Origin: JADKAV01 sp037046735
Lineage (GTDB): Bacteria > Actinomycetota > Actinomycetes > S36-B12 > UBA10799
Length of the DNA stretch: 64,000 nt
Direction: 5' to 3'
Assembly: GCA_037046735.1 (NCBI GenBank)
Contig: JBAOHC010000027.1
Span: forward strand, 744,001-808,000
The position numbers and the translations under genes were made by a program. Shown here piece by piece: positions 8,566 to 17,486 of the stretch. The notes under the pieces are model-generated. The model was given only the letters and a program-made list of their open reading frames with translations. It ran no database searches and was not told the DNA's origin. Position 1 is the stretch's first letter. Each line of letters opens with the position of its first letter.

Positions 8566-9337
8566 ATGCACATTCTGGTAACCGGTGGCACGGGAACCCT
8601 CGGCAGACACATCGTGCACCAGTTGCCGGCCGCCGGCCACGAGGTGAGCGTCTTGACCAGGCGCACCACGCTGCCTGCCGGCTTCCCGGCCTGCCGAGTG
8701 CGCACCGCCGACCTGGCCACCGGCCAGGGTCTAGCCGCAGCTGTGACCGGCGTCGACGCCGTCATCCACTGTGCATCGAATCCCACGCAGCTACGGGCAA
8801 CGGTGGACCTGCGCGGAACCAGGAATCTGATCGCTGCAGCGCAAGCCGGCTCGTCGCCTCACCTCACGTACATCTCGATCGTGGGATGCGATCAGATTCC
8901 CGTCCCGTACTACAAGGCGAAGCAGCAGGCCGAGCAACTCATCGCGGACTCCGGGCTGTCCTGGTCGATCCTGCGGGCCACGCAGTTTCACGACCTGCTG
9001 TCTGCGAGCCCTCAGCGCCTGCAGCAAGCCGCCGGTGGCCATCGTGCCCAAGGGTTTCGCGTTCCAGCCTGTGAACAGCGGCGAAGTGGCGTCGAGACTC
9101 ATCTCCATCACAGAGGCACGCCTGACCGGAAGGCGTCCGGACTTTGGCGGTCCTCGCACCGCGGATATCGCCGACTGGATGCGCCTGTATCTGGCAACGA
9201 TCGAGAGCAGAAAGGGCCTGGTGAACGCTCCCGTCCCCGGCAGAATCGGCAGGGGTTTCCGGGAAGGCAGGAACACGGTCAAGTCCGGCGATCGAGGCAG
9301 CGCGACGTTCGAGGAGTTCCTGAGGGCCGCGAGGTGA
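8566..9337 (+). pseudogene. NmrA-like NAD(P)-binding oxidoreductase, frameshifted
   Basis: Begins with the Rossmann motif HILVTGGTGTLGRHIV (GxxGxxG) and follows the atypical SDR/NmrA plan: VDAVIHCAS, RGTRNLI, then YYKAKQQAEQLI with SWSILRATQFHDLL at about residue 140. The frame is lost close to 9003-9020. The expected continuation (PPVAIVPKGFAFQPVNSGEVA, then a C-terminal helix ending TFEEFLRAAR) is intact in another frame and stops at 9337. A single-base indel in the tract TGTCTGCGAGCCCTCAGC would restore a protein of about 256 residues, normal for the family. Left as it is, translation runs on in a nonsense frame to 9435. It may be a recent mutation or a base-call error. Confidence 0.8.
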
Positions 9338-9507
9338 TCAGCGTACGCGCCACGGGACGCCCCCAGGGTTCCAAGAAAGACTCAGTCTTCCGGGCGGCAA
9401 CGGGACTCCCCGGTCTTGACTGCGGTCCAGCCTGACGACGACATCACCAAGGGGTGGTAAATCGTTGCGATACACCGTCGACGGGGTTGAACCCGGTCGA
9501 CGACCCC

Positions 9508-11352
9508 TCAGCGAGGAACTGCCACAGTTGCCGTATACGGCCCGAAGGTGCGCCCTTCAGCAGTCGTTGCCCACAGTCTGACCACGTACCTCCCGCGCTT
9601 GAGCGCCTTGGGCAGTGTTGCTGTCCGCCGACCTGGCCCGGCCACCACGACTGTGCGCGCGAAGACAGGCTGAATACGAGTGCAGGCCAGCGCCGGGCGG
9701 CGTGGCTTCCCGGCCCGGCAGACGCCAGCGGCGGTCACGACGAAACGACCCGCAACGATCCGGCCAACGACGACCTTCGCGACGACACCTGAGGCAAAGG
9801 TCGCCTGAATGCGCAGCAACTGTGGTCGCACGCGTGCCGCAGCTACGGCAGATGTGACCACACTGCTCGCATTCACCGTCTCATAGCGCAGGCCGGTCAC
9901 CGGCTGCTGCAGCGAGGGCAGCGACGACTGCGGCCCGATGAGGAACACGGAGCCCGACTCGAATCGACCATTGGCGCTGTTGTTCATGGCGCCCGACAAC
10001 ACGCGGACACCCTGCCCACCACCCAAGGGAATCGCTGCCGCCCCGCGACCGAGTTGGGCGTCGGTCGCCGGGCCGTCCACCCGGTAACCGTCCGTGTAGG
10101 AATCCAGAGAGATGTCTCGCTTGGCGCCTTGCCCGTAGACAACCCACACCGATCCCGCTGCCGTCCTGCCGCTGGCATCGGAGTACGGCGCACCGATGAT
10201 CTGATCGGCCCGGCCGTCCCGGTTCGCATCGAAATTGCCAACCAGCGCGTGGCGTCCGATCTGGGAGTCGACCGTTCCGGTGATCACGTAGCCGCGGAAT
10301 CCGGATGGCTTCAAACGCACGGTCTTCGTTGATGAGGACTTGCCGAACACCACCATGACCCCGCCGCGCTGCTCCGCCACGGACAACCGCCCGATCAGCT
10401 GGTCGGGAACCCCATCAGCGTTGACGTCACCGGCGTTGACGACGCCCACCCCGATGTACTGGGTCTCCTCGCCCCCTTCAATCCGGTAGCCGGCTGCTCC
10501 CAGAGAGGTCACGTCCATGGGCGTGGTGTTGGCCTTGCCGAATACCACCCACACGGCACCGGCGTCCGGGCCCTCCCGGCCGTCGAAGCGGGACGCACCC
10601 AACAGGAGATCCGGAAGGCCATCGCGGTTGACGTCACCGGCGTCAGACACGGACTCCACGCCCTCCACGGCGATCGGATAACCCCTGCTACCCAGGGTGG
10701 ACAGCAGGACATCGGAGGAGCCGGTTTGACCGAACACAACGTAGGCGCTGTCAGCGTTGGCGTCGCTGAGGACAATGTCACCGAGGCCGTCCCGGTTGAC
10801 ATCACCGATCCCTTCGGCATCGGTATTGCGACTCGAGAAGCTGCTGCTGACCACGCGATAACCTCCCGCCCCCAGCGCAGACAATCTCACCGGATCGTTA
10901 CCCGCCCGGCCGAACACCACATAGGTGGCGCTTGCCCCGAACGGCACGAGCAGGTCGTCACAACCGTCTCCGTTCACATCCCCTGCGGCATCGACGACAC
11001 TCGAGATCGAGTCCTCAATCAGGAACCCATCGACTGGCGTGGCCAGGTCCACGGCTCGCGGCAGGCTTTCAATCGGGCCATGCAGGACCTGGACACCGCC
11101 GCCGGAGGCCATCGCAATATCAGTCACTCCGTCACAACTGAAGTCCCCCGTCACTATCCCCACGCCGAGCCTCGACGACGCCGCGGCACCGTCGATCTGG
11201 GTGGCGGCGTCCAGCAGGGTGTCATAGGAGTCCTGGGTCTGCGGGACCAACACAACGTTGGCTGCAGCCGGACCCAGGCTGGCGAAGACGATCGGCAGGG
11301 TCACGAGGGCAGCAACGACCGCCCGGCCCTCAGCGTGCAGTTGATCAAGCAT
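9508..11352 (-). CDS. Secreted FG-GAP/integrin-alpha-like repeat protein
   Basis: About 614 residues from the ATG at 11352, which directly precedes a signal peptide (VVAALVTLPIVFASLG, cleavage near AAA-N); an upstream in-frame extension to 11493 looks non-coding. At least six FG-GAP repeats carry Ca2+-binding loops of the form GDVNGDG, GDVNRDG, GDVNADG and FDANRDG, each followed by D.L.G and a YVVFG strand, so a seven-bladed integrin-type propeller is likely. The C-terminal 130 residues are basic and beta-rich (VGRIVAGRFVV, CRAGKPRRPALAC), resembling the tails of the RCC1 and CAP proteins upstream. Probably an extracellular, calcium-dependent adhesion or scaffold protein. No Shine-Dalgarno is evident. 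Confidence 0.85.
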   Translation of the reverse strand: MLDQLHAEGRAVVAALVTLPIVFASLGPAAANVVLVPQTQDSYDTLLDAATQIDGAAASSRLGVGIVTGDFSCDGVTDIAMASGGGVQVLHGPIESLPRAVDLATPVDGFLIEDSISSVVDAAGDVNGDGCDDLLVPFGASATYVVFGRAGNDPVRLSALGAGGYRVVSSSFSSRNTDAEGIGDVNRDGLGDIVLSDANADSAYVVFGQTGSSDVLLSTLGSRGYPIAVEGVESVSDAGDVNRDGLPDLLLGASRFDGREGPDAGAVWVVFGKANTTPMDVTSLGAAGYRIEGGEETQYIGVGVVNAGDVNADGVPDQLIGRLSVAEQRGGVMVVFGKSSSTKTVRLKPSGFRGYVITGTVDSQIGRHALVGNFDANRDGRADQIIGAPYSDASGRTAAGSVWVVYGQGAKRDISLDSYTDGYRVDGPATDAQLGRGAAAIPLGGGQGVRVLSGAMNNSANGRFESGSVFLIGPQSSLPSLQQPVTGLRYETVNASSVVTSAVAAARVRPQLLRIQATFASGVVAKVVVGRIVAGRFVVTAAGVCRAGKPRRPALACTRIQPVFARTVVVAGPGRRTATLPKALKRGRYVVRLWATTAEGRTFGPYTATVAVPR

Positions 11353-11763
11353 GCGGTGAGTGTACGCGGCTGGCCAGGCTGGGGACACCCCTTGACGTCC
11401 CCTCTTGAGCAAGGGCGCCGACACGCTGCCAACTGTCTCCTGCAGGTCATGGCGAGCCGTGCGCCGCCAGCCCGAGGATCGACAGCCGCGCACCGCTTAC
11501 TCAGGCTTGAGGTTGAAGTACGGGGCCTCCCTTCTCGCGTCCACGAAGGGATAGCCCGGAAGCGCTGGGCCTGGCCGACCCACCACCTTGGAAAACACCG
11601 ACACGCTCAACACAATCCGGGTCCTCTTCCAGCAGGAATCGATGGGGCCTTCCCATGGCTGTGACTCTGCTTGAGGGACCGGGGTTGCCAATATCGCCGT
11701 CCACGACGACAGGCGATTCAGCCCACGGGCCGGGTGCACCCGGTGCACCCGGCCCCGCCCAGT
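11353..11763. other. Intergenic interval with one perfect hairpin
   Basis: About 410 bp between the start of the FG-GAP gene and the end of the DUF6326 gene. An open minus-strand frame (about 80 codons, 11497-11748) crosses it but has no recognisable motif and overlaps the hairpin at 11727-11755, so I do not call it a gene. The interval should include the FG-GAP gene's promoter. Confidence 0.45.
11727..11755 (-). terminator. Perfect 14-bp inverted repeat, probable terminator
   Basis: GGGCCGGGTGCACC at 11727-11740 and GGTGCACCCGGCCC at 11742-11755 are exact reverse complements with one base between them. The repeat starts 8 nt after the stop codon of the DUF6326 gene on the minus strand. There is no T-run, so termination would depend on the hairpin itself or on Rho. 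Confidence 0.6.
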
Positions 11764-12243
11764 TCACCGAGTCCGAAGGGCTTCCCGGTCCCGACTGGTC
11801 GGGATGGGCCCCGACATTGCGGTGCTGGGCCAGGTCCAGGCGTACCGCACGATGAGGGCGAGCAGAGTCAACTCCAGTGCGATGCCCAGGCCATAGAAGG
11901 CCAGCCAGGACTCGCCCGCCGCATTGAACACCGTGATCGGAACGTACAGCGCGGCCACGACGAGGTTCACGATGCGGTTCAGCCGGGCCGGCAACGTCAT
12001 CGACAACACGACCATGAAGATCGGGATGGCCATAAGAGCCAAAGCCGTGGTCGAGAAGGTCTGGGAGAGAGCGAATTCGAAGACTCTGCCGTCGAGGATG
12101 TCGTCGACGGTGCCGGGCGTGTAGAAGTTGAGAATGTCCACGTAGGCGTACAGGAACATGAAGCTTGTCCATGCTGCGGCGAGTTTGGCTCTCACCGAGA
12201 TGGGCTGGTCTTGCAGTGTTGGGGTGGGTTGATGTGTACTCAT
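11764..12243 (-). CDS. DUF6326-family membrane protein
   Basis: A 159-residue integral membrane protein with four hydrophobic helices near residues 22-45, 65-87, 92-110 and 114-136. The opening loop YAYVDILNFYTPGTVDDILDG and the following helix order match small actinobacterial DUF6326 proteins as I remember them. A GGGAG ribosome binding site stands upstream of the ATG. Function unknown. It is divergent from the two-component system starting at 12407. Confidence 0.7.
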   Translation of the reverse strand: MSTHQPTPTLQDQPISVRAKLAAAWTSFMFLYAYVDILNFYTPGTVDDILDGRVFEFALSQTFSTTALALMAIPIFMVVLSMTLPARLNRIVNLVVAALYVPITVFNAAGESWLAFYGLGIALELTLLALIVRYAWTWPSTAMSGPIPTSRDREALRTR

Positions 12244-12394
12244 CTTTGGGCTCCCTGGTCGTAGTGAGGATCAGTAGTTCCACGATCGCTGAGCGCGGCG
12301 GCTTGGCGTATCGGCCCAGAGGCCGCAGTCGCCTGGCCCATGGCATGATCTCGGTCTAGTTCTTTAGGCGGGTACGCCGAGGCGGACCGATCCC

Positions 12395-12406
12395 TAGGCT
12401 GGAGCC
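12395..12406 (+). promoter_or_regulatory. Probable leaderless promoter of the histidine kinase gene
   Basis: TAGGCT at 12395-12400 fits the actinobacterial -10 consensus TANNNT and ends 6 nt before the GTG start. That spacing places the transcription start at or next to the start codon, as in leaderless mRNAs. GGAG inside the spacer is too close to the GTG to act as a normal Shine-Dalgarno. Confidence 0.5.
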
Positions 12407-13546
12407 GTGATCACAGTCCGCCGCACCATCTGGCATGAGTCGCGGCCCGCTGACGCCCCACCGCTCGGTCGCCTCGACTGGCTACTGGTGGGCGTGTTCG
12501 CGGCCGTCGCCTTGCTCGAGGGCATCGTTCGGCCTGACCTGGCCTGGCGACCCCTTGTCACGGTGCTCGCTCTGGCGCTCGTACCTGCCCTGCTCCTTCG
12601 GCGTAGCAGGCCCCTGCTGGCCGCCCTGGTGGGATGGGGCGTCGCCGGGCTGCTCTCGGTCCTCCAACTGACTGCCGACGCCGCAGACCTCGGCCTCCTG
12701 GCCATGATGGCCGTTCTGATCCTGCTCTACTCGCTGGTGCGGTGGGGCTCTGGACGGGAGATGGTCCTGGGGACGGCGTTCGTGGCAGCCGTCGTCGTGC
12801 TGGGGATGTCCGCCGCCTCCGCCGGTTGGGCCGAAGTCCTCGGCGCGAGCGCCCTCTTGCTGATGATCGTCGCCCTCGCGGCGGTGTTCCGCTACCGCGC
12901 GGACCTGTGGGCGCGCCAACAGCGCGAGATCCGCAACGAGGAGCGGGTGGCGCTGGCGCGTGAACTGCACGACACCGTGGCCCACCACGTCTCGGCCATC
13001 GCAGTCCAGGCGCAGGCAGGTGGCGTGGTCGCCGGCACCCAGCCTGAGAAGGCTGCTGAGGTGTTGGCGGCGATCGAATCTGAAGCGTCGCGAACGCTTG
13101 CGGAGATGAGGTCCATGGTGCGCGTGCTTCGTGAGGATGAGTCCGTGGCCTACTCACCCCACATGGGCGTCGCGGACCTGCCCACACTGGCGCGCACCGA
13201 AACGACGCCCACCGTCGAGGTCTCGGTGGACGGCGCGTTACCTCGGCTCCCAGGACCGGTTGACGCCGCCCTCTACCGGCTCGCGCAGGAGTCGCTGACC
13301 AACGCCGTCAGGCACGCCCGGGGCGCGACCCGCGTCAGGATCGACCTACACCGAGAGGGCAGGTTCGTCAGGCTGCTCGTCACCGACGATGGACGGCCTG
13401 AGCCGGGGCGGGCTCCGGCGCCCGGGTTCGGCCTGCTGGGCATGTCAGAACGCGCCCAGTTCCTCGGCGGAACGCTGTCGGCCGGACCGCGGCCCGAGGG
13501 GGGCTGGGTGGTCGAGGCCGTGCTGCCCTTGGATGCACCGGCATGA
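12407..13546 (+). CDS. Two-component sensor histidine kinase (HisKA_3/NarL type)
   Basis: A 379-residue membrane kinase. Residues 22-162 contain five or six hydrophobic helices with very short loops, so the input domain is intramembrane. A HisKA_3 dimerisation segment follows with the phospho-acceptor His188 in LARELHDTVAHHVS. The ATPase domain at about 265-375 carries the N-box ESLTNAVRHA, a D-box region VTDDG, and GFGLLGMSERA. The gene overlaps its response regulator by ATGA, so kinase and regulator form one operon. The signal is unknown; kinases of this architecture often sense cell-envelope stress. Confidence 0.93.
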   Translation: MITVRRTIWHESRPADAPPLGRLDWLLVGVFAAVALLEGIVRPDLAWRPLVTVLALALVPALLLRRSRPLLAALVGWGVAGLLSVLQLTADAADLGLLAMMAVLILLYSLVRWGSGREMVLGTAFVAAVVVLGMSAASAGWAEVLGASALLLMIVALAAVFRYRADLWARQQREIRNEERVALARELHDTVAHHVSAIAVQAQAGGVVAGTQPEKAAEVLAAIESEASRTLAEMRSMVRVLREDESVAYSPHMGVADLPTLARTETTPTVEVSVDGALPRLPGPVDAALYRLAQESLTNAVRHARGATRVRIDLHREGRFVRLLVTDDGRPEPGRAPAPGFGLLGMSERAQFLGGTLSAGPRPEGGWVVEAVLPLDAPA

Positions 13547-14202
13547 GTATCCGGGTGGTCGTGGCCGACGATCAGGACTTGGTCAGGACCGGGCTGGTCA
13601 TGATCCTCGGCGCGCAACCCGACCTCGAGGTCGTGGGAGAGGCATCCGACGGGCTCGCCGCCCTCGACGTGGCGACCCGGCTGCGTCCCGACGTCCTCCT
13701 CATCGACATCCGGATGCCCGGGCTCGACGGCATCGAAGTGACGCGGCGCCTGGCCGGCCCGGACGTGACAGACCCGATCGCGGTCGTCGTGATCACCACC
13801 TTCGACCTCGATGAGTACATCCTCGGCGCCCTGCGCGCGGGCGCCCGTGGCTTCCTGCTCAAAGACGCCGGGCCGCAGCTCCTCGTGCAGGCCATCCACG
13901 CGGCGGCCAACGGGGACGCACTGATCGCCCCCAATGTCACCCGCCGGTTGCTGGCGACATTCGCCGACTCGGCGCCGCAGGTACCCGTCCAGCCCATCGA
14001 CCCACTCACCGAACGTGAGGAGGAGGTCCTGGCGCTGGTCGCACGGGGCCGGACCAACGCTGAGATCGCCACGGAGCTCTTCATCGGCCTGAGCACCGTC
14101 AAGACCCACATCGCCGCCGTGATGGCCAAACTCGGGGCCCGCAACCGGGTCGAGATCGCGATGTGGGCCTACGACACCAGGCGCGTACGGGAGGGTTCCT
14201 GA
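13543..14202 (+). CDS. NarL/FixJ-family response regulator
   Basis: A 219-residue DNA-binding regulator. The receiver domain (1-120) has the acidic pair VVADDQD and the phospho-acceptor Asp55 in LLIDIRMPG; the conserved Thr and Lys appear in VVITTFD and GFLLKDA. The C-terminal LuxR-type helix-turn-helix spans about 150-215 (LTEREEEVLALVARGRTNAEI, then GLSTVKTHIAAVMAKLGARNR). Its start overlaps the kinase stop as ATGA, so it is the cognate partner of that kinase. Targets are unknown; the flanking DUF6326 membrane protein is a candidate. Confidence 0.95.
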   Translation: MSIRVVVADDQDLVRTGLVMILGAQPDLEVVGEASDGLAALDVATRLRPDVLLIDIRMPGLDGIEVTRRLAGPDVTDPIAVVVITTFDLDEYILGALRAGARGFLLKDAGPQLLVQAIHAAANGDALIAPNVTRRLLATFADSAPQVPVQPIDPLTEREEEVLALVARGRTNAEIATELFIGLSTVKTHIAAVMAKLGARNRVEIAMWAYDTRRVREGS

Positions 14203-14309
14203 AGAAGTGCTCCAGAACACCCCGCACCCACCCCGCTGTGGACGGCGTTGGGATCCTGTCGTACCCCAACAGCATGATGAGCTCACGCACATTGGCAGAA
14301 AGGCTGATC

Positions 14310-14966
14310 ATGCTTCAACAACCGCCCGCCTGGTGGCCCACTCAGGCGACCGATTCCATGTCCGCGATGAGGACCGCTGCGCCGGTGCAGATGACACGAC
14401 GGTGGGCGTCTGTGTCGAACCTGCGCGAACTGGCCGAGTGCGTCACCGACTTCCTGGTCGGAGACCTGCCGTTCAATCCGTTCTACTACGACTACCGGCC
14501 CGCTATCGAAACAGCGCCGATCGTCCACCATCTCGTGCAGCTGAACCGTTTGGGACTTGCGACGGACTGCTCCCAGCCCGGGTTGGACAGGGGCGATTTG
14601 CGCCAGCGCGCCTACGTATCGGGGCTGACGGACCTCGACCTCGCGCGGCACCTTGACGAGCAGTTGGTGCACACAGATCTGGTCGCGTTCATAGCACCAT
14701 TGCTGGAGCCGCATGAAAGCGTCGACCTTTGGCTGGACGTGCCCGTCACACTCCTGGAACGGTCGCCAGTGACGTGGATCGGAGGTCGGATGGCGGCCGA
14801 TGATCTGTTCACCGGCATTGCAGAGGAGACCTCCTTGACCGCGCAGGACCTGGCCGGCTACTACAGCATCCAGGTGATGGATCCGGTGTGGGGTCGCGCG
14901 GACTACCTGTGGGACACACTCACAACGGCCGTGAAGACACCCAGTCTGGACGGCCGGAGTGCCTGA
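14310..14966 (+). CDS. DUF6919-like protein of unknown function
   Basis: About 218 residues from the ATG at 14310, which has AAAGG 7 nt upstream; another ATG at 14274 is possible. The body (RRWASVSNLRELAECVTDFL, then LVQLNRLGLATDCSQPGLD) resembles the DUF6919 domain of Streptomyces proteins (LAELG..TA.WL.G, then L..LNR.G.VTD.SQ.G). No catalytic motif or signal peptide is evident, so it is probably cytoplasmic. It follows the response regulator at a distance of 107 nt and may be transcribed separately. Confidence 0.6.
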   Translation: MLQQPPAWWPTQATDSMSAMRTAAPVQMTRRWASVSNLRELAECVTDFLVGDLPFNPFYYDYRPAIETAPIVHHLVQLNRLGLATDCSQPGLDRGDLRQRAYVSGLTDLDLARHLDEQLVHTDLVAFIAPLLEPHESVDLWLDVPVTLLERSPVTWIGGRMAADDLFTGIAEETSLTAQDLAGYYSIQVMDPVWGRADYLWDTLTTAVKTPSLDGRSA

Positions 14967-15162
14967 CCAAGCGCGCCCCGAAGCAACCCCGTGCGACGAA
15001 TCAAGCAGCGTCGTCACCACGTCCCGAGGCCCGCCAAGGCATCTTCGAGGTCGGGCAGGTTGAGGACCACGGCGAGGTTTCCCGGCGCCGGACCCACGTC
15101 GACGGTCAGGCATCCGGTCATCCGAGATCGTTGGCGGAACGCTGAAACGAGCCGGTTTCACC
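14967..15162. other. Intergenic region with a short unsupported ORF
   Basis: About 200 bp between two convergent genes. A minus-strand frame of 35 codons (15121 to 15014, beginning MTGCLTVDVGPAPG) is present but has no clear ribosome binding site or known relatives. I do not call it a gene. Confidence 0.4.
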
Positions 15163-15489
15163 TCACGGCTCCTGAGCGATCCCCCGGATCGGGAAGCGCT
15201 CAGCATTGACGGCCACCTTCGCGTGCGCGGCATCGAGCAGATCGATCCCGAGCACATCGGCCAGCCGGCACAGGTAGATCAGGACATCGGCCATCTCCGC
15301 GGCCACCGCCTTGCGCTGATCGGCTGTTAGCGAGGCCGACTCCGCAGGCGTCAGCCATTGCAGTTCGGCCAGCAACTCCCCCGCCTCTCCCGCGATGGCC
15401 ATCGCGAGGTTCTTGGGCGTATGAAACGGTTCCCACTGCCGATCGGCGGCAAACTGACGTAACGCCAGGGTCAAGTCCTCAATCGTCAC
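15163..15489 (-). CDS. MazG-like nucleotide pyrophosphohydrolase
   Basis: A 108-residue all-alpha NTP pyrophosphatase of the MazG/RS21-C6 (dCTPase) type. The metal-binding motif is visible as EAGE (Glu35, Glu38) and EMADVLIYL (Glu65, Asp68), i.e. EXXE followed after about 27 residues by EXXD. The enzyme would hydrolyse (d)NTPs to the monophosphate and pyrophosphate. Its GTG start lies inside the end of the nuclease-helicase gene, an 11-nt overlap, so the two are translated from one message. That coupling suggests a joint task, possibly nucleotide depletion or surveillance alongside nucleic-acid processing. Confidence 0.88.
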   Translation of the reverse strand: MTIEDLTLALRQFAADRQWEPFHTPKNLAMAIAGEAGELLAELQWLTPAESASLTADQRKAVAAEMADVLIYLCRLADVLGIDLLDAAHAKVAVNAERFPIRGIAQEP

Positions 15490-17425
15490 GAATCAGGCCT
15501 TTCAGCATTTGCCGCGTCTTCTCATCTGTGGAATAGAGGACTGTTCCCATCATCCCCCGGGTGAGCAGCACCTTGTAGACATTGCGCACGAATGTGTCGA
15601 ACGATGCCGCCCCCCGGCCTTTGAAGGCGCCATCGCGAGAGGCGCTCACGTCAGCCCGGAACTGGCCGTCTCGCCACACCAGGTCAGGGCCGAGGATCAC
15701 GCCGGACCAGTCGTACTCGAAGCCCTGCGCTGTGTACACGCAGCCCACCTGACCGAAGCCGCCGTCCTGTGTGGCCCACAGGGACCGACCGGGAGCGTCA
15801 CCGTGCGCGCGTTCGTTCTTGTTGTTCCAAGGTCGCGCCCACTGCCCGATCACGACGTCGTCAGGTAGCGGCTGACCGCGTTCGGCATCGTGCCACGGCC
15901 AGCAGAACCCGGCCGTCATCCGGGCGCCGTACCCGAGCGCCAGACGCGACGCCAGGAAGTCCTCCAGCTCCTGCGGGCTGTCAACCACGCGCAGGGTGTA
16001 GTTGTCATCGCCGGTCCAGTCAACGGGCCCACCGTCGGCCAGGCCTAGTAGCCGCAGCACCCAGGTCTCGTAGAGCCGTGACCCGCCAGAGCGGAACTGC
16101 GCGTCGAGTTCCACCAGCTGGACATCCAGGCTGCGCCGAGCCGCTGCCTGCTTGATCTCGGCCACCGTCCCGATCTCGCCCGGGCGCACCACCTGGTGCT
16201 CGTCGAGCAGGAACACCGGGACCCGTGCCACATCGAGCAGTTCGTGAATCTGGGGCTGGGTCGAGCGCTTGGTGCGCGGCGTAAAGCGGTTGTTGCTGTT
16301 CTCGCGGATGCGGTGTGCCTCATCGAGGATGAGCACATCCAAGGAGTTCGGATCGTCGTGGGCGAACTGGTTGAAGTAGCCGAACAACTGCTTGACGCGG
16401 GGCTGCCTGGCCCCTGCCACCTTGCGCAGCGTCTCTGTGAACGCCTTCGACCCGGTCGCGTGTTCGGCTGTGCGACCCGTCCGGTACAGCTCCCCGAGTA
16501 GCGACAGGGCGATGACACTCTTGCCGCTTCCAGGGCCGCCGGTCACAATCACCACGGACTTGTGATCCCCCCTGATCGCCTTCGCGACGGCATTCAGCAC
16601 CATCCGATAGGCGACCTCCTGCTCGTCCAGCAGGACGAACTGCTCCTGTTGCTGGATCTCAGCGGCGGCCAACTTCATCAGCTGTTTGCTGGGAGCCGTG
16701 GCCGACGAGACCAGCGCATCGGCCGCGGGCGCACCCCCCGAACCTGCTGCGAAGCGGCTCTGCAGGTAGTCCAACCAGCGCCCGCGTTCGTCGCCAGTGA
16801 ACAGCCTGCTCGTATCGGTCTCCGCCCGCTGGCGCAGGCTGGCCACACCGGCCTGCGTGGCGTTGTGCAGGTAGGCCGCCCCCCGAATCCGGTCGCGATG
16901 CCCATCGAGAACGCGCACGAAGTCAGCCATGTAGTCGACATAGTTCTGCACCTGCCGGCCCGGGTGCAGAACGCACCGATCGCCGTAGGCGGCGACCCTC
17001 ACCAACTCCACATCGTCGGGGTCCGCCTGCGCAGTCGACCACTGTTTGAGCTCCACCACCAGGTATGAGGGGTCACGGGTCTTCGGGTGTTCACCGCACA
17101 CGATCACATCGGTGCGTTTGCTCGACAGCGGGAGGCGATGCTCGACCAGAACCTCGACATCCTCAAGCCCCGCGTCGCGCAGATCGGCCATCAGCACTGG
17201 CAGCGACGACTCCCAGGAGCGCACCTCGCTGGCAGGGGGCAGGTAGCCCTGGTCGATCCGGAACTGGCGAGTCAATCTCGGCACCGCGGTGTGAGCCAGC
17301 AACTCAGCCAGCATCGACTCCGCCGACGACCGCAACAACGGCACACCACACCCCGCGAGCACGAAGAGACTCCGTGCGGTTGGGAGCGTGTCCTGCCATC
17401 GGCGAGGAAGCCCGTCGGGCCGCAA
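15479..17425 (-). CDS. Nuclease-helicase, PD-(D/E)XK-like plus DUF2075 domain
   Basis: Up to 648 residues; the true start may be the methionine at residue 38, because the first 37 residues look unstructured. Residues 95-130 carry a PD-(D/E)XK-like nuclease core: Asp106 in RTDVIVCG and Glu125/Lys127 in YLVVELKQW. The helicase part has Walker A GGPGSGKS (296-303), Walker B LILDEAHR (Asp368-Arg372), a DEHQVVRPGE motif III region, and the C-terminal signature QGFEYDWSGVILGPDL followed by VLLTRGMMGTVLY typical of DUF2075/Schlafen-like superfamily 1 helicases. Probably acts on phage or damaged nucleic acid. It overlaps the MazG-like gene downstream. A relic of a related helicase lies at 565-826. 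Confidence 0.85.
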   Translation of the reverse strand: MRPDGLPRRWQDTLPTARSLFVLAGCGVPLLRSSAESMLAELLAHTAVPRLTRQFRIDQGYLPPASEVRSWESSLPVLMADLRDAGLEDVEVLVEHRLPLSSKRTDVIVCGEHPKTRDPSYLVVELKQWSTAQADPDDVELVRVAAYGDRCVLHPGRQVQNYVDYMADFVRVLDGHRDRIRGAAYLHNATQAGVASLRQRAETDTSRLFTGDERGRWLDYLQSRFAAGSGGAPAADALVSSATAPSKQLMKLAAAEIQQQEQFVLLDEQEVAYRMVLNAVAKAIRGDHKSVVIVTGGPGSGKSVIALSLLGELYRTGRTAEHATGSKAFTETLRKVAGARQPRVKQLFGYFNQFAHDDPNSLDVLILDEAHRIRENSNNRFTPRTKRSTQPQIHELLDVARVPVFLLDEHQVVRPGEIGTVAEIKQAAARRSLDVQLVELDAQFRSGGSRLYETWVLRLLGLADGGPVDWTGDDNYTLRVVDSPQELEDFLASRLALGYGARMTAGFCWPWHDAERGQPLPDDVVIGQWARPWNNKNERAHGDAPGRSLWATQDGGFGQVGCVYTAQGFEYDWSGVILGPDLVWRDGQFRADVSASRDGAFKGRGAASFDTFVRNVYKVLLTRGMMGTVLYSTDEKTRQMLKGLIRDD

Positions 17426-17486
17426 CCTGACCTGTTCAGGGTAGTCGCTGGGGTCGTGGGGCGGTCAAGGCCGTCACGCGACTCCA

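Noticed and set aside
11497..11748. Small minus-strand frame before the FG-GAP gene
   Set aside because: No motif, weak start signal, and it overlaps the perfect hairpin at 11727-11755.
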